From Myxococcota bacterium (lineage in GTDB: Bacteria; Myxococcota_A; UBA9160; UBA6930): a stretch of DNA of 64,000 bases. This document shows, in pieces, positions 17,171 to 25,127 of this stretch; the stretch's first letter is position 1, and the number at the start of each line of letters is the position of its first letter. The DNA lies in contig JANQOX010000022.1 in assembly GCA_028285625.1 (NCBI GenBank), positions 273,511-337,510 on the forward strand, written 5' to 3'. The position numbers and the translations under genes are program-made. The notes beneath the pieces are model-generated. The model saw only the letters and a program-made list of their open reading frames with translations, searched no databases and was not told the origin of the DNA.

Positions 17171-17399
17171 GGACACCTCATCGCGGGCCGATGTTCGCGT
17201 TGCCAGCGGTAGGCGGCAAGCGGGTGCCGGCGTCTCGGTGCGGGGGCGCCCATGCACGGGGTGCACAGGCAAGCCGCCAGGGCGATGCGAGCCTTCGGGA
17301 AGCGGGGCCATAGGGGGTTCCGACCGCGGTCGGGCTGCGCGGTCGGCGATTCGGGTCCTTCCGTCGTGCCGGCGAGCCCGATCCAAGGAGAGAACCGGG

Positions 17400-18674
17400 A
17401 TGCTGAACTGCCTGTCCAATCTCGCGCTGGCCGCGGCCTGCCTGCTGCTTCTGGCACCCGCTCCGGCGCTCGGCCAGGACAACCCGGCGCCCGATCTCGA
17501 CTCGCAGCCGAAGGTCGATGGCCTGCCGGCGGGGCTCCAGCCGTGGCGGGATCCGGAGAACCCGCAGGTCCAGATCCTCGACCCGGGCTGGAACAAGTAC
17601 TACCTGCGCAAGGACATGGTCGGCGACAACCCGAAGCGCGAGCCCGGCCCCATCGACCTGCAGCGCTACTACGTGGCCCCCACCAAGCACGCATTTCCGA
17701 CCTACTTCGGCCTGCCCGTCGCGATGACGACGGAGGACCTCGAGGCTGGGGAGGTCGACGTGGCGATCGTCGGGGCACCGTCCAGCTTCAACCCGGCCGA
17801 TGGCAATGGTTGGGCGGCGAACTACATGCGCCTGATCCACAACTACGACTTCGCCCAGACCGGGCACGACATGTGGTTCAACAACGAGTACTTCGACATC
17901 CTGAACGTCGTCGACTACGGCAACGCGAACGCGCACCCCTCGCTGATGGTGCAGAACTTTGCGGACCAGGCCCTGGTGTTCAAGGAGATCCTCGACGCCG
18001 GCGCCATTCCCTTCGTCATCGGCGGTGACCACGGCACACAGGTGGCGTCGCTGATGGCGCTCTACGACCACTACGGCCCGAAGAGCTTCACGACGGTGCA
18101 CTTCGATGCGCACACCGACCTCGCCCCGCCCGACGGCCGCCTGGGCATGTTCACCCACGGCGGAGCCGCGCTGCGCTTTGCGCACGAGCGGGGGCTGGCC
18201 GACGGCGACCAGATCTTCCACGTGGGCCTGCGCGGCGCCTACGAGAGTGTCGAGCGCATGAACTGGATGTTCGAGACGCGCACGAACTACTACTTCATGC
18301 CTCGGTTCGAACGAAACGGCTTCGACGAGACGGTCGACGAGCTGGTGGCCGAGCTGAAGGGTCGCAAGATCTACATCTCGATCGACATGGACGTGCTCGA
18401 CGGCTCGCTCGCGCCCGGCGTCTCCAACCCCGAAATCGGTGGCATGACCACGCTGCAACTGATGCGGATCCTCCGCATGCTCGCACTGCAGAACGAGATC
18501 CTCCTGATCGACTGGGTGGAGTACTCGCCGCTGCTCGACGACCGGAGGCGCAGCACCTCCAACGTGATCAGCCGCCTGATGCGCCACACGCTCGCGGCCC
18601 TGGCCGCGCGCAAGCAGGGCATCACCGACCCGAACTACGTGCACCCTGCGATGCTGAAGGACAACAGCCGCTAG
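17400..18674 (+). CDS. Exported ureohydrolase (arginase/agmatinase family)
   Basis: This 424-residue protein has a Sec signal peptide (LNLALAAACLLLLAPAPALG region), unusual for a normally cytosolic family. All six metal ligands are present: H211 (GGDH), D236, H238 and D240 (HFDAHTD), D329 and D331 (SIDMDVLDG). The family hydrolyses guanidino compounds (arginine, agmatine, guanidinobutyrate, guanidine) to urea, using Mn or, in guanidine hydrolase, Ni. AAGGAG precedes the ATG by nine bases. A paralogue with ligands at nearly identical positions lies at 19791-21053. The N-terminal ~110 residues (including PGPIDLQRYYV) are an extra region shared by the pair. Substrate unknown. Confidence 0.88.
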   Translation: MLNCLSNLALAAACLLLLAPAPALGQDNPAPDLDSQPKVDGLPAGLQPWRDPENPQVQILDPGWNKYYLRKDMVGDNPKREPGPIDLQRYYVAPTKHAFPTYFGLPVAMTTEDLEAGEVDVAIVGAPSSFNPADGNGWAANYMRLIHNYDFAQTGHDMWFNNEYFDILNVVDYGNANAHPSLMVQNFADQALVFKEILDAGAIPFVIGGDHGTQVASLMALYDHYGPKSFTTVHFDAHTDLAPPDGRLGMFTHGGAALRFAHERGLADGDQIFHVGLRGAYESVERMNWMFETRTNYYFMPRFERNGFDETVDELVAELKGRKIYISIDMDVLDGSLAPGVSNPEIGGMTTLQLMRILRMLALQNEILLIDWVEYSPLLDDRRRSTSNVISRLMRHTLAALAARKQGITDPNYVHPAMLKDNSR

Positions 18675-18680
18675 TCGGCG

Positions 18681-19613
18681 CTACGAGCAGGCCCTCGCCA
18701 GCGTCTCCCGGGGCGACTCGCCGAAGCGCTGACGGTACAGGCCGGCCAGCCGACCGGGATTCGCGAAGCCCAGCTCGAGGGCGATGCGCGTCACGCTCGT
18801 TTCGCCCGCATGCGCGGCCCGCAGCCGGGCGTGAAGCCGATCGAGGCGTCGCAGCTGCAGGTAGCGGTGCGGCCCGACGCCGAGCACGGTGCGGAAGGCG
18901 TGGAAGAGCGTCCGGCGGGGCACGCCCAGCGACTCGGCCAGGTCGGCCACCTCGAGGCGCGCGTCGTCGCCATGGGCGTCGAGGTGCGCCTTGGCCCGCC
19001 GCACCAGGTCGTAGCGGTTCGATCCGCCCAGCAGGGCCCCGTCGGCGGGCGGCCGCCACCGCTCGAGGACGGGATCCAGGGCATCGAGCACGCGATCGCG
19101 CGGCTCGACGAGCGCCGCCCCAGCACCGCTTGCCTCACTCGAGGCCAGAGCCGTCGCGACGCGACAGGCGCCGGTGAGCCGCTGCAGGTCCGGGCGCGAT
19201 ACGTCGCGCAACGGGTCGCCACCCACCGCCCAACCGAGCTCCCCGGCCAGCGAGGGGTCGACGGTGACCTCGAGCGTCTCGAGGGGCCCGCGCATGACGT
19301 AGTCCAACTCCTCGCCCGGGAGCCAGACCTGCACGGTCTGCGGACCCGCCTCCACTCCGCGCACCGTCACGCGGCCTCGGCTCCGGGTCGCAAACCCCAG
19401 CATGAGGCCCTCGCCCTGCATGTGATCGCGGAAGCTGCAATCCACGTCCGTGCGAGACCAGATGAGCGTGACGCCGTCGAGCGAGACGGTCTGCATCCGG
19501 TGGCCCCCACGGCCCCGGGAGAGCTGCAGGTAGTCCGGCACCATTCCGCTCGCCTGCTGGTAGAACGCCTTCATCTCGTCGGGGCCATAGATCGTGCGGG
19601 TCTCGACGCTCAT
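18681..19613 (-). CDS. AraC family transcriptional regulator
   Basis: 310 residues. The C-terminal double helix-turn-helix reads LEVADLAESLGVPRRTLFHA and SVTRIALELGFANPGRLAGL, ending YRQRFGESPRETLA, closely similar to the regulator at 16217-17170. The N-terminal half (for example RGRGGHRMQTVSLDGVTLIW) is a sensing domain. It is divergent from the second exported ureohydrolase (177-base gap) and its stop is seven bases from the end of the first. It likely controls the ureohydrolase and possibly the permease operon beyond it. The ATG at 19611-19613 gives the usual length. Confidence 0.88.
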   Translation of the reverse strand: MSVETRTIYGPDEMKAFYQQASGMVPDYLQLSRGRGGHRMQTVSLDGVTLIWSRTDVDCSFRDHMQGEGLMLGFATRSRGRVTVRGVEAGPQTVQVWLPGEELDYVMRGPLETLEVTVDPSLAGELGWAVGGDPLRDVSRPDLQRLTGACRVATALASSEASGAGAALVEPRDRVLDALDPVLERWRPPADGALLGGSNRYDLVRRAKAHLDAHGDDARLEVADLAESLGVPRRTLFHAFRTVLGVGPHRYLQLRRLDRLHARLRAAHAGETSVTRIALELGFANPGRLAGLYRQRFGESPRETLARACS

Positions 19614-19790
19614 CAGCGACCTCGACCCTAGCGCCCACAGGACGACTCGCAGGGGGCGCGGCCTCGCCGGGCCGGCACTCGGCCCCTCCCATCGGTGCAT
19701 TTCCCACCCATCCTTGCACTATCTGGCTGTTTCGACTCGGGCCATGCTGCCATCTTGCAGTGCGTTCGAAGCCTGCCCAAGGAGCTGCCC

Positions 19791-21053
19791 GTGATCCGCA
19801 CCCTCTTCGTCGCCACCGCCCTCATCGGCCTCGCCACCGTCGGCGCCGAGGCCCAGGTCAACAAGGCCTGGGTCGACGAGGCGCCCAAGGAAGAGCGCGC
19901 CCCCATGCCGCACATCGACCCCGAGCAGCCCGACCGGATGGTGATCCGCCAGGACAAGGCGACGAACATCTGGCGGGAGCTGCGCGACTCGGCCCGCAAT
20001 CCCGAACGCACCCCCGGCCCGATCGACATCCAGCGCTACCAGGTGCAGTTGGAGTCCGTCGGCATCAAGACCTTCTTCCACCTGCCCGTCGCGCTGAACC
20101 AGGAAGACCTCGTGGCCGGCAAGGTGGACGTCGCCATCTTCGGGGCGCCGACCGGGGCGCTGCCCCATTCGGCCGGTGCGATGTGGGCGCCGGCCGAGGT
20201 GCGGCACACGCGCGACTGGGGCGGCTACGGCGACCCCAAGTTTCCGCTGAGCTGGCTCGAGTACGAAACCCTGATCAATCCGTTCGGGAGCCTCAACGTC
20301 GTGGACTACGGCGATGCGGGCACCAACCCCTACAACCAGTCGCACACCCTCGAGGAGATCCGCCGCATGACGCGCGAGATCGCCGAGACGGGTGCGATCC
20401 CGTTCGCCGTGGGCGGCGACCACTCCGTGCCGAACGGGACCTACCGCGGCATCGTGGACGTCTACGGGCGCAAGAACGTGGGCTTCCTGCACTTCGACGT
20501 GCACCTCGATCGAGGCACGGGCAAGTTCGGCGCGTTCTACCACTCGGGCAGCTACATGAACATGGCCGTGGAAGAGGGCCTGCTGGACGGCAAGGAGGTG
20601 GTGCAGTTCGGGATGGGCGCCCCGGCCTTCGGTGAGGACCTCTACGACGAGATCCTCGAGGAGGGCGGCCACGTCTACCACCTGCACGAGATCCTGCGCG
20701 ACGGGGTCGACGCGACCTTCGACAAGATCTACGAGAACTTCAAGGACGTGGAGCTCATCTACGTCTCGTTCGACGTGGACGTGTTCGACGTGGCCTACGC
20801 CCCCGGCACCGGCTCGAGCGAGCCCACGGCCATGATCCCGCGCGAGCTGTTCCCGCAGCTGCGCGAGTTCGCCGCGACCAAGACGATCGTGGGCTTCGAC
20901 ATCGTCGAGTTCAACCCCTACTACGACAACAAAGGCCAGCAGACCGCGCGCCTCGTGCGTCGTATCATGTTCCAGTTCCTGACCGGCATCGCGATGAAGA
21001 AGGACGGGGTCGACCCGAAGTACATCCATCCCCGGGTGAGCGGTAAGCCCTAG
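19791..21053 (+). CDS. Exported ureohydrolase (arginase/agmatinase family), second copy
   Basis: 420 residues from a GTG with AAGGAG seven bases upstream. A cleavable signal peptide (LFVATALIGLATVGAEA) sends it to the periplasm. Metal ligands are intact: H211 (GGDHS), D236, H238 and D240 (HFDVHLD), D328 and D330 (SFDVDVFD). The Ala of the usual DAHxD is Val here. It shares the N-terminal PGPIDIQRYQV block with the copy at 17400-18674, but the active-site loops differ (TGALPHSAGAMW versus SSFNPADGNGWA). The two may therefore act on different guanidino substrates. It is followed after 53 bases by the isomerase/HupE operon. Confidence 0.88.
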   Translation: MIRTLFVATALIGLATVGAEAQVNKAWVDEAPKEERAPMPHIDPEQPDRMVIRQDKATNIWRELRDSARNPERTPGPIDIQRYQVQLESVGIKTFFHLPVALNQEDLVAGKVDVAIFGAPTGALPHSAGAMWAPAEVRHTRDWGGYGDPKFPLSWLEYETLINPFGSLNVVDYGDAGTNPYNQSHTLEEIRRMTREIAETGAIPFAVGGDHSVPNGTYRGIVDVYGRKNVGFLHFDVHLDRGTGKFGAFYHSGSYMNMAVEEGLLDGKEVVQFGMGAPAFGEDLYDEILEEGGHVYHLHEILRDGVDATFDKIYENFKDVELIYVSFDVDVFDVAYAPGTGSSEPTAMIPRELFPQLREFAATKTIVGFDIVEFNPYYDNKGQQTARLVRRIMFQFLTGIAMKKDGVDPKYIHPRVSGKP

Positions 21054-21106
21054 GTCTGGCGAGCGTGCTCCGCGCGGCGCTCCGGCCCTGCTAACGTCCG
21101 CGCGCG

Positions 21107-21955
21107 ATGACCGAGCAGCCCGCGGCCTCGTTCCTGCGTAGGGCGGCACGCGAGCCGCTCGTGCAGTTCGCGCTGCTCGCATCCGTCCTGTTCGCGGCGG
21201 GTGCGCTGCGCGAGCGGGCCGATCGCCAGGTGATCCGCGTGGAGCGGGTGACGGTGGCGTTCCTGATCGAGCAACAGGAGGAGCTTCTCCTGCGTCCGCT
21301 GCGCGCCGACGAGCGCCGCGACATCGTCGAGGGCTTCCTCGAGGACGAGATCCTCCTGCGAGAGGCCTACGCGCGCGGCATGGACCGCACGCCTTCCATC
21401 CGGGCCCAGCTGCTCCGGGCCATGCGCTTCCTGCTCGCCGCGGACGTGCCCTCCCCCACGGAGGACGACCTGCGGGCGCTCTACGAGGAGACGCGCGACG
21501 AGCAGAGGACCACGCCGTCGCTCGACTTCGACCACGTGTTCTACGCCGACCCGGCACGCGTGCCCGACGACCTGCTCGCGTCGCTGCGAGCCGGCGCGGA
21601 TCACCGCGCACTCGGCGAGGAGCGGCTGCTCGCAGGCGGTGACATGAAACGCACCACCCAGGCGCAGCTCGTGCGCGGGCTCGGCGCGGAGTCGGCACGG
21701 GAGATCCTCGCGATCGAGGACTCGAGCTGGCACGGGCCCTTCCGCTCGGCGCTCGGCGTGCACTACCTGCGCATCGCGGGGCGTCACCCCGCCCGCCCCC
21801 TCAGCTTCGAGGAGTCGGAGGCGTACCTGCGCGCGCTCTACCCCGTGGCCCGCAGCCGGGACGCCCTCGAGGCCCAGGTGGAAGAGCTGCGCCAGGGCTA
21901 CGAGATCGTGGTGGAGGACGGCGTGGCGGAGCTCCTCGAGTCCGGCGATGGCTAG
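21107..21955 (+). CDS. Membrane-anchored peptidyl-prolyl isomerase-like protein
   Basis: 282 residues with an N-terminal transmembrane anchor (EPLVQFALLASVLFAAGAL) and a periplasmic part. The part after it resembles the SurA-N/parvulin-type proteins often found beside HupE/UreJ genes (IVEGFLEDEILLREAYARGMD; then a C-terminal region with DFDHVFYAD and HGPFRSALGVHYLRI). It may help fold or metallate exported partners, which would suit the neighbouring exported ureohydrolases. Its end overlaps the first HupE/UreJ gene by eight bases, showing coupling. Catalytic isomerase residues cannot be confirmed by eye, so it might be a pure chaperone. Confidence 0.78.
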   Translation: MTEQPAASFLRRAAREPLVQFALLASVLFAAGALRERADRQVIRVERVTVAFLIEQQEELLLRPLRADERRDIVEGFLEDEILLREAYARGMDRTPSIRAQLLRAMRFLLAADVPSPTEDDLRALYEETRDEQRTTPSLDFDHVFYADPARVPDDLLASLRAGADHRALGEERLLAGGDMKRTTQAQLVRGLGAESAREILAIEDSSWHGPFRSALGVHYLRIAGRHPARPLSFEESEAYLRALYPVARSRDALEAQVEELRQGYEIVVEDGVAELLESGDG

Positions 21956-22967
21956 ACCCGTCCTCCTCGCGGCCGCCGTGCTCGTGCTGGGGGTACAGCC
22001 CGCCGCCGCGCACGACCTCGGCGTGGCCAAGGTGCGGCTCGACCAGACCGGCGAGACCACCTACTCACTCTCGGTGGCTGCGAGCCCCACGATGCGCGGC
22101 GCGTATCGCGACCCGGTCCTCCCCGAGCGCGCAAGGCGCGTGGATCTCGAGACCGGCGCGTCGGGCAGCTCGCGGCTCGGCCAGCTGCGCTGGGACTTCA
22201 CCACCGGCGACGGACCGCTCGTCGCCGGCGACGTGCTCCACCTGCCCTGGGACCGCGAGGGCGCCATGGTGACCGCTCGCTGGCTCGACGGGAGCGAGGC
22301 GCGCTTCTTCTTCGCGAAGGGCGACGCTGGAACCGACGTCGAGCTCGCCTACCTGAAGGCGGGCTCCGGCTCTTTCGCCGAGACGGTTCGCCGCTACACG
22401 GTGCTCGGCATCGAGCACATCCTGCTCGGCTTCGACCACCTGCTGTTCGTGCTGGGGCTGCTGTTCCTCGTTGCGGGTGGGTGGCAGCTCGCGAAGACGA
22501 TCACCGCGTTCACCGTGGCCCACAGCATCACGCTCGGGCTTGCGACCCTGGGCTTCCTCGACGTGCCGGCGAAAGCCGTGGACGCGATCGTGGCCCTCAG
22601 CATCGTCTTCCTGGGCGTGGAGATCCTGGAGAAGCAGCGCGGGCGAGAAACGCTCGCCGCGCGCTACCCGTGGGCCGTGGCCTTCGGCTTCGGCCTCGTT
22701 CACGGGCTCGGCTTCGCCGGAGCGCTGAACGCGCTCGGGCTGCCGGAGCGCGAGATCCCCCCTGCCCTGCTCTTCTTCAACGTGGGCGTCGAGATCGGGC
22801 AGCTCCTGTTCGTGCTCTGCTTCCTCGTGCTGTCGTGGGCGCTCGCGCGGCTCGAGGTGGTTCTGCCGCGCTGGATGCGCCCGATCCCGGCCTATGCCAT
22901 CGGCATCGTCGCCACGTGGTGGCTCGTGGACCGGGCCACGCTGCTGTTCTCTGCGGGGGCCGCCTAG
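21948..22967 (+). CDS. HupE/UreJ-type permease with periplasmic N-domain
   Basis: 339 residues: a signal peptide, an N-terminal periplasmic domain (residues about 20-140) and then about seven membrane segments. The first membrane segment carries HILLGFDH, the H-x5-D-H motif of HupE nickel permeases. Later blocks FTVAHSITLGL, FGLVHGLGFAGAL and FNVGVEIGQ are typical of the larger HupE/UreJ_2 group. The substrate is probably Ni2+ or another divalent metal by family analogy. The gene overlaps the isomerase upstream and its TAG is directly followed by the ATG of the next permease. Confidence 0.85.
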   Translation: MARPVLLAAAVLVLGVQPAAAHDLGVAKVRLDQTGETTYSLSVAASPTMRGAYRDPVLPERARRVDLETGASGSSRLGQLRWDFTTGDGPLVAGDVLHLPWDREGAMVTARWLDGSEARFFFAKGDAGTDVELAYLKAGSGSFAETVRRYTVLGIEHILLGFDHLLFVLGLLFLVAGGWQLAKTITAFTVAHSITLGLATLGFLDVPAKAVDAIVALSIVFLGVEILEKQRGRETLAARYPWAVAFGFGLVHGLGFAGALNALGLPEREIPPALLFFNVGVEIGQLLFVLCFLVLSWALARLEVVLPRWMRPIPAYAIGIVATWWLVDRATLLFSAGAA

Positions 22968-23576
22968 ATGCCGAGGCGACTCCTCCTCCGGACGGGCGCG
23001 GGTACGGCCGCGGCGCTGCTGCTGGCCCGCGCGGCCGCGGCCCACACCTCCGAGGGCATGGCCGGCGGGCTCGCCAGCGGGTTCCTGCACCCCATCCAGG
23101 GGCTCGACCACGTGATCGCCATGGTGGCCGTGGGGCTCTGGGGCGGCCAGCTCGGGCGACCGGCGCTGTGGCTTCTGCCCGTGGCCTTCCCGATGGTCAT
23201 GGCGCTCGGAGGCGCCGCCGGGGCACGGGGCCTTCCCCTACCCGGGGTCGAGATCGGCATCGCGATGTCGGGGATCGTGCTCGGTGTGATGGTCGCCGGT
23301 GCCCTGCGGCCCGCCTTGCCCGTCGCGCTGGCCCTGGTGGGGATCTTCGCCGTCTTCCACGGGCACGCCCACGGCACCGAGCTGCCGGGCGCGGCGAACC
23401 CGCTCGCCTACGGCGTGGGCTTCGTCGCATCCACCGGTCTGCTCCACCTCGCGGGCATCGCGGTCGGCCTGCTGGTGCACGTGCGGCCTGCGGGGCCCTG
23501 GGTGGTTCGAGGCTGCGGCGCCGCGATCGCGGCGGGAGGGGTGCTCTTCCTGCTGCGTCAGGTGGTCGGCGCTTGA
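22968..23576 (+). CDS. HupE/UreJ nickel permease
   Basis: 202 residues with a signal peptide and about six membrane segments. Both diagnostic HupE motifs are intact: H-x5-D-H as HPIQGLDH (H41-H48) and FHGx(A/V)HGxE as FHGHAHGTE. In Rhizobium HupE these residues are needed for Ni2+ uptake. It starts immediately after the previous stop and ends in TGATG with the third permease, so the three are co-translated. Nickel supply for the exported ureohydrolases or another nickel enzyme is inferred; no urease or hydrogenase gene is seen in this window. Confidence 0.9.
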   Translation: MPRRLLLRTGAGTAAALLLARAAAAHTSEGMAGGLASGFLHPIQGLDHVIAMVAVGLWGGQLGRPALWLLPVAFPMVMALGGAAGARGLPLPGVEIGIAMSGIVLGVMVAGALRPALPVALALVGIFAVFHGHAHGTELPGAANPLAYGVGFVASTGLLHLAGIAVGLLVHVRPAGPWVVRGCGAAIAAGGVLFLLRQVVGA

Positions 23577-24181
23577 TGGCGATCGCGCGCGGCGCGCTGC
23601 CCTGGCTGCTCGCAGCCGGGGCCTGGGTCCCGGCCGCGAGCGCGGGCGCGCACTCACTCGGCAAGCGTCTCGGCGACTTCTACGGCGGCCTCCTGCATCC
23701 CGTGGCGACTCTCGAGCACGCGCTCCCCATCGCGGCGCTCGCGTTGCTCGCCGGACAACAGGGTCCGCGAGCGGGACGCGTACTGCTCGCGGTCTTCCCG
23801 GCGGCCATCCTCGCCGGGCTGCTCGGTCACCTGGCCCACCCGGATCTCCCGGGGAGCGATGCGTTGAACCTCGCGTCCTTCGTGCTGCTCGGCATCCTCG
23901 TGGCGGGCGCATGGCCGGTCCCGACGCCGGTCCTGGTCCTGCTCGCCACGGTCTTCGGCCTCAGCCACGGCTTCACCCACGGTGCAGAGGTCACGGGAGA
24001 GACCTCCATCGCGCTCTTCACCTCGGGCGTGGGGATCGGGGCCGCGGCCCTGGTCCTGGTCGGCGCAGCGGTCGCCATCGCGCTCGGCGATCGCGCCGAC
24101 TGGACGCGCGTGGGCATTCGGGTGGCGGGCAGCTGGGTCGCCGCCATCGGCATCCTGCTCTGGGGACTCGCGCCCGCCTGA
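23576..24181 (+). CDS. HupE/UreJ-like permease, divergent motifs
   Basis: 201 residues with a signal peptide and five to six membrane segments. The two HupE motifs are recognisable but altered: HPVATLEH (Glu for Asp in H-x5-D-H) and LSHGFTHGAE in place of FHGxAHGxE. It may have different metal affinity or act together with the intact HupE next to it. The start ATG overlaps the TGA of the previous gene by one base. It is the last gene of the tight cluster; the LLM oxidoreductase starts 58 bases on with its own ribosome site. Confidence 0.82.
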   Translation: MAIARGALPWLLAAGAWVPAASAGAHSLGKRLGDFYGGLLHPVATLEHALPIAALALLAGQQGPRAGRVLLAVFPAAILAGLLGHLAHPDLPGSDALNLASFVLLGILVAGAWPVPTPVLVLLATVFGLSHGFTHGAEVTGETSIALFTSGVGIGAAALVLVGAAVAIALGDRADWTRVGIRVAGSWVAAIGILLWGLAPA

Positions 24182-24239
24182 CCCGGCGTGGCACGCTGTG
24201 CCGCTCAGTCCAAAGCGACCGGACCACGAGGAGCGCACG

Positions 24240-25103
24240 ATGAAGATCGGTGTCCAGACCGCATTCAATGCCGCCACCCCTCCCGAGCTCTGCGGTGAGA
24301 TCGGGCGCACGGCCGAGCAACACGGCTTCCACTCGCTGTGGGTCCCGGAGCACGTGGTGTTCTTCCGCGAGTACGGCTCACGCTATCCGTACTCGGCAGA
24401 CGGGCGCATCCCGGGCAACCCCGAGAGCCTGTGCGACCCGCTGGTCTCGCTCACCTGGATCGCGGCCCAGACCACGAAGATCCGCCTGGGCACGGGCATC
24501 CTGATCGTGCCCCAGCGCGACCCGGTGTATGCCGCCCGCCAGATCGCCGACCTCGACTACCTGTCGGGCGGGCGATTCGACCTCGGCATCGGCGTGGGCT
24601 GGCTGCGCGAGGAGTTCGACGCGTTGGGGATCCCGTGGGAGCGCCGCGGGGCCCGCACCGAGGAGTGCCTGGAGGTGATGAAGCGGCTCTGGTGCGATGA
24701 GGTCTCGAGCTACGACGGCGCGTTCTACTCGCTGCCGCCGTGCGTGCAGAGCCCGAAGCCCGTGCAGTCGCCGCACCCGCCGCTGATCTTCGGAGGCGAG
24801 AGCCCGGCGACGTTCCGCCGCATCGCGGCGATGGGCCAGGGATGGTTCGCGTTCGGTTTCACGCCCGATGCGCTGGGCGAGCGCCTGGCGCTGCTCGACA
24901 CCGAATTGGCCGCAGTGGGCCGCACCCGGCAAGACGTGCAGATCCACGCGGCACCGCCGATGGCACCCCTCGAAGACGGAGCCCTGGGCGCCTACGAGCA
25001 GCTCGGCGTCGATCAGTTGATCCTGCCCCTGCTGGCCGGCAGCTCGGAGAAGCTGGGCGAGCGGGCGAGCCGGCTGGCGGAGGGCGTGGCCGCGTTCCTG
25101 TAG
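24240..25103 (+). CDS. LLM class (F420-type) oxidoreductase
   Basis: 287 residues forming a luciferase-like TIM barrel. Signatures include GFHSLWVPEHVVF near the N-terminus, TTKIRLGTGILIVPQRDPVYAA and LGIGVGWLREEFDALG, typical of the F420-dependent group rather than FMN-dependent luciferases. Likely a hydride-transfer enzyme on an unknown small molecule or xenobiotic. GAGGAG lies seven bases before the ATG. It follows the HupE cluster on the same strand and could be read through from it, but nothing ties it functionally to nickel. Confidence 0.87.
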   Translation: MKIGVQTAFNAATPPELCGEIGRTAEQHGFHSLWVPEHVVFFREYGSRYPYSADGRIPGNPESLCDPLVSLTWIAAQTTKIRLGTGILIVPQRDPVYAARQIADLDYLSGGRFDLGIGVGWLREEFDALGIPWERRGARTEECLEVMKRLWCDEVSSYDGAFYSLPPCVQSPKPVQSPHPPLIFGGESPATFRRIAAMGQGWFAFGFTPDALGERLALLDTELAAVGRTRQDVQIHAAPPMAPLEDGALGAYEQLGVDQLILPLLAGSSEKLGERASRLAEGVAAFL

Positions 25104-25127
25104 GCAGCCGCGCCGCGTCGATGCGAG

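Noticed and set aside
16217..17596. A 459-residue version of the first AraC regulator
   Set aside because: The extension overlaps the promoter and start of the divergent ureohydrolase and is Arg/Pro-rich.
19719..21698. A 659-codon minus-strand frame over the second ureohydrolase
   Set aside because: Shadow frame: the plus strand shows metal ligands, signal peptide and ribosome site; the minus frame shows none.
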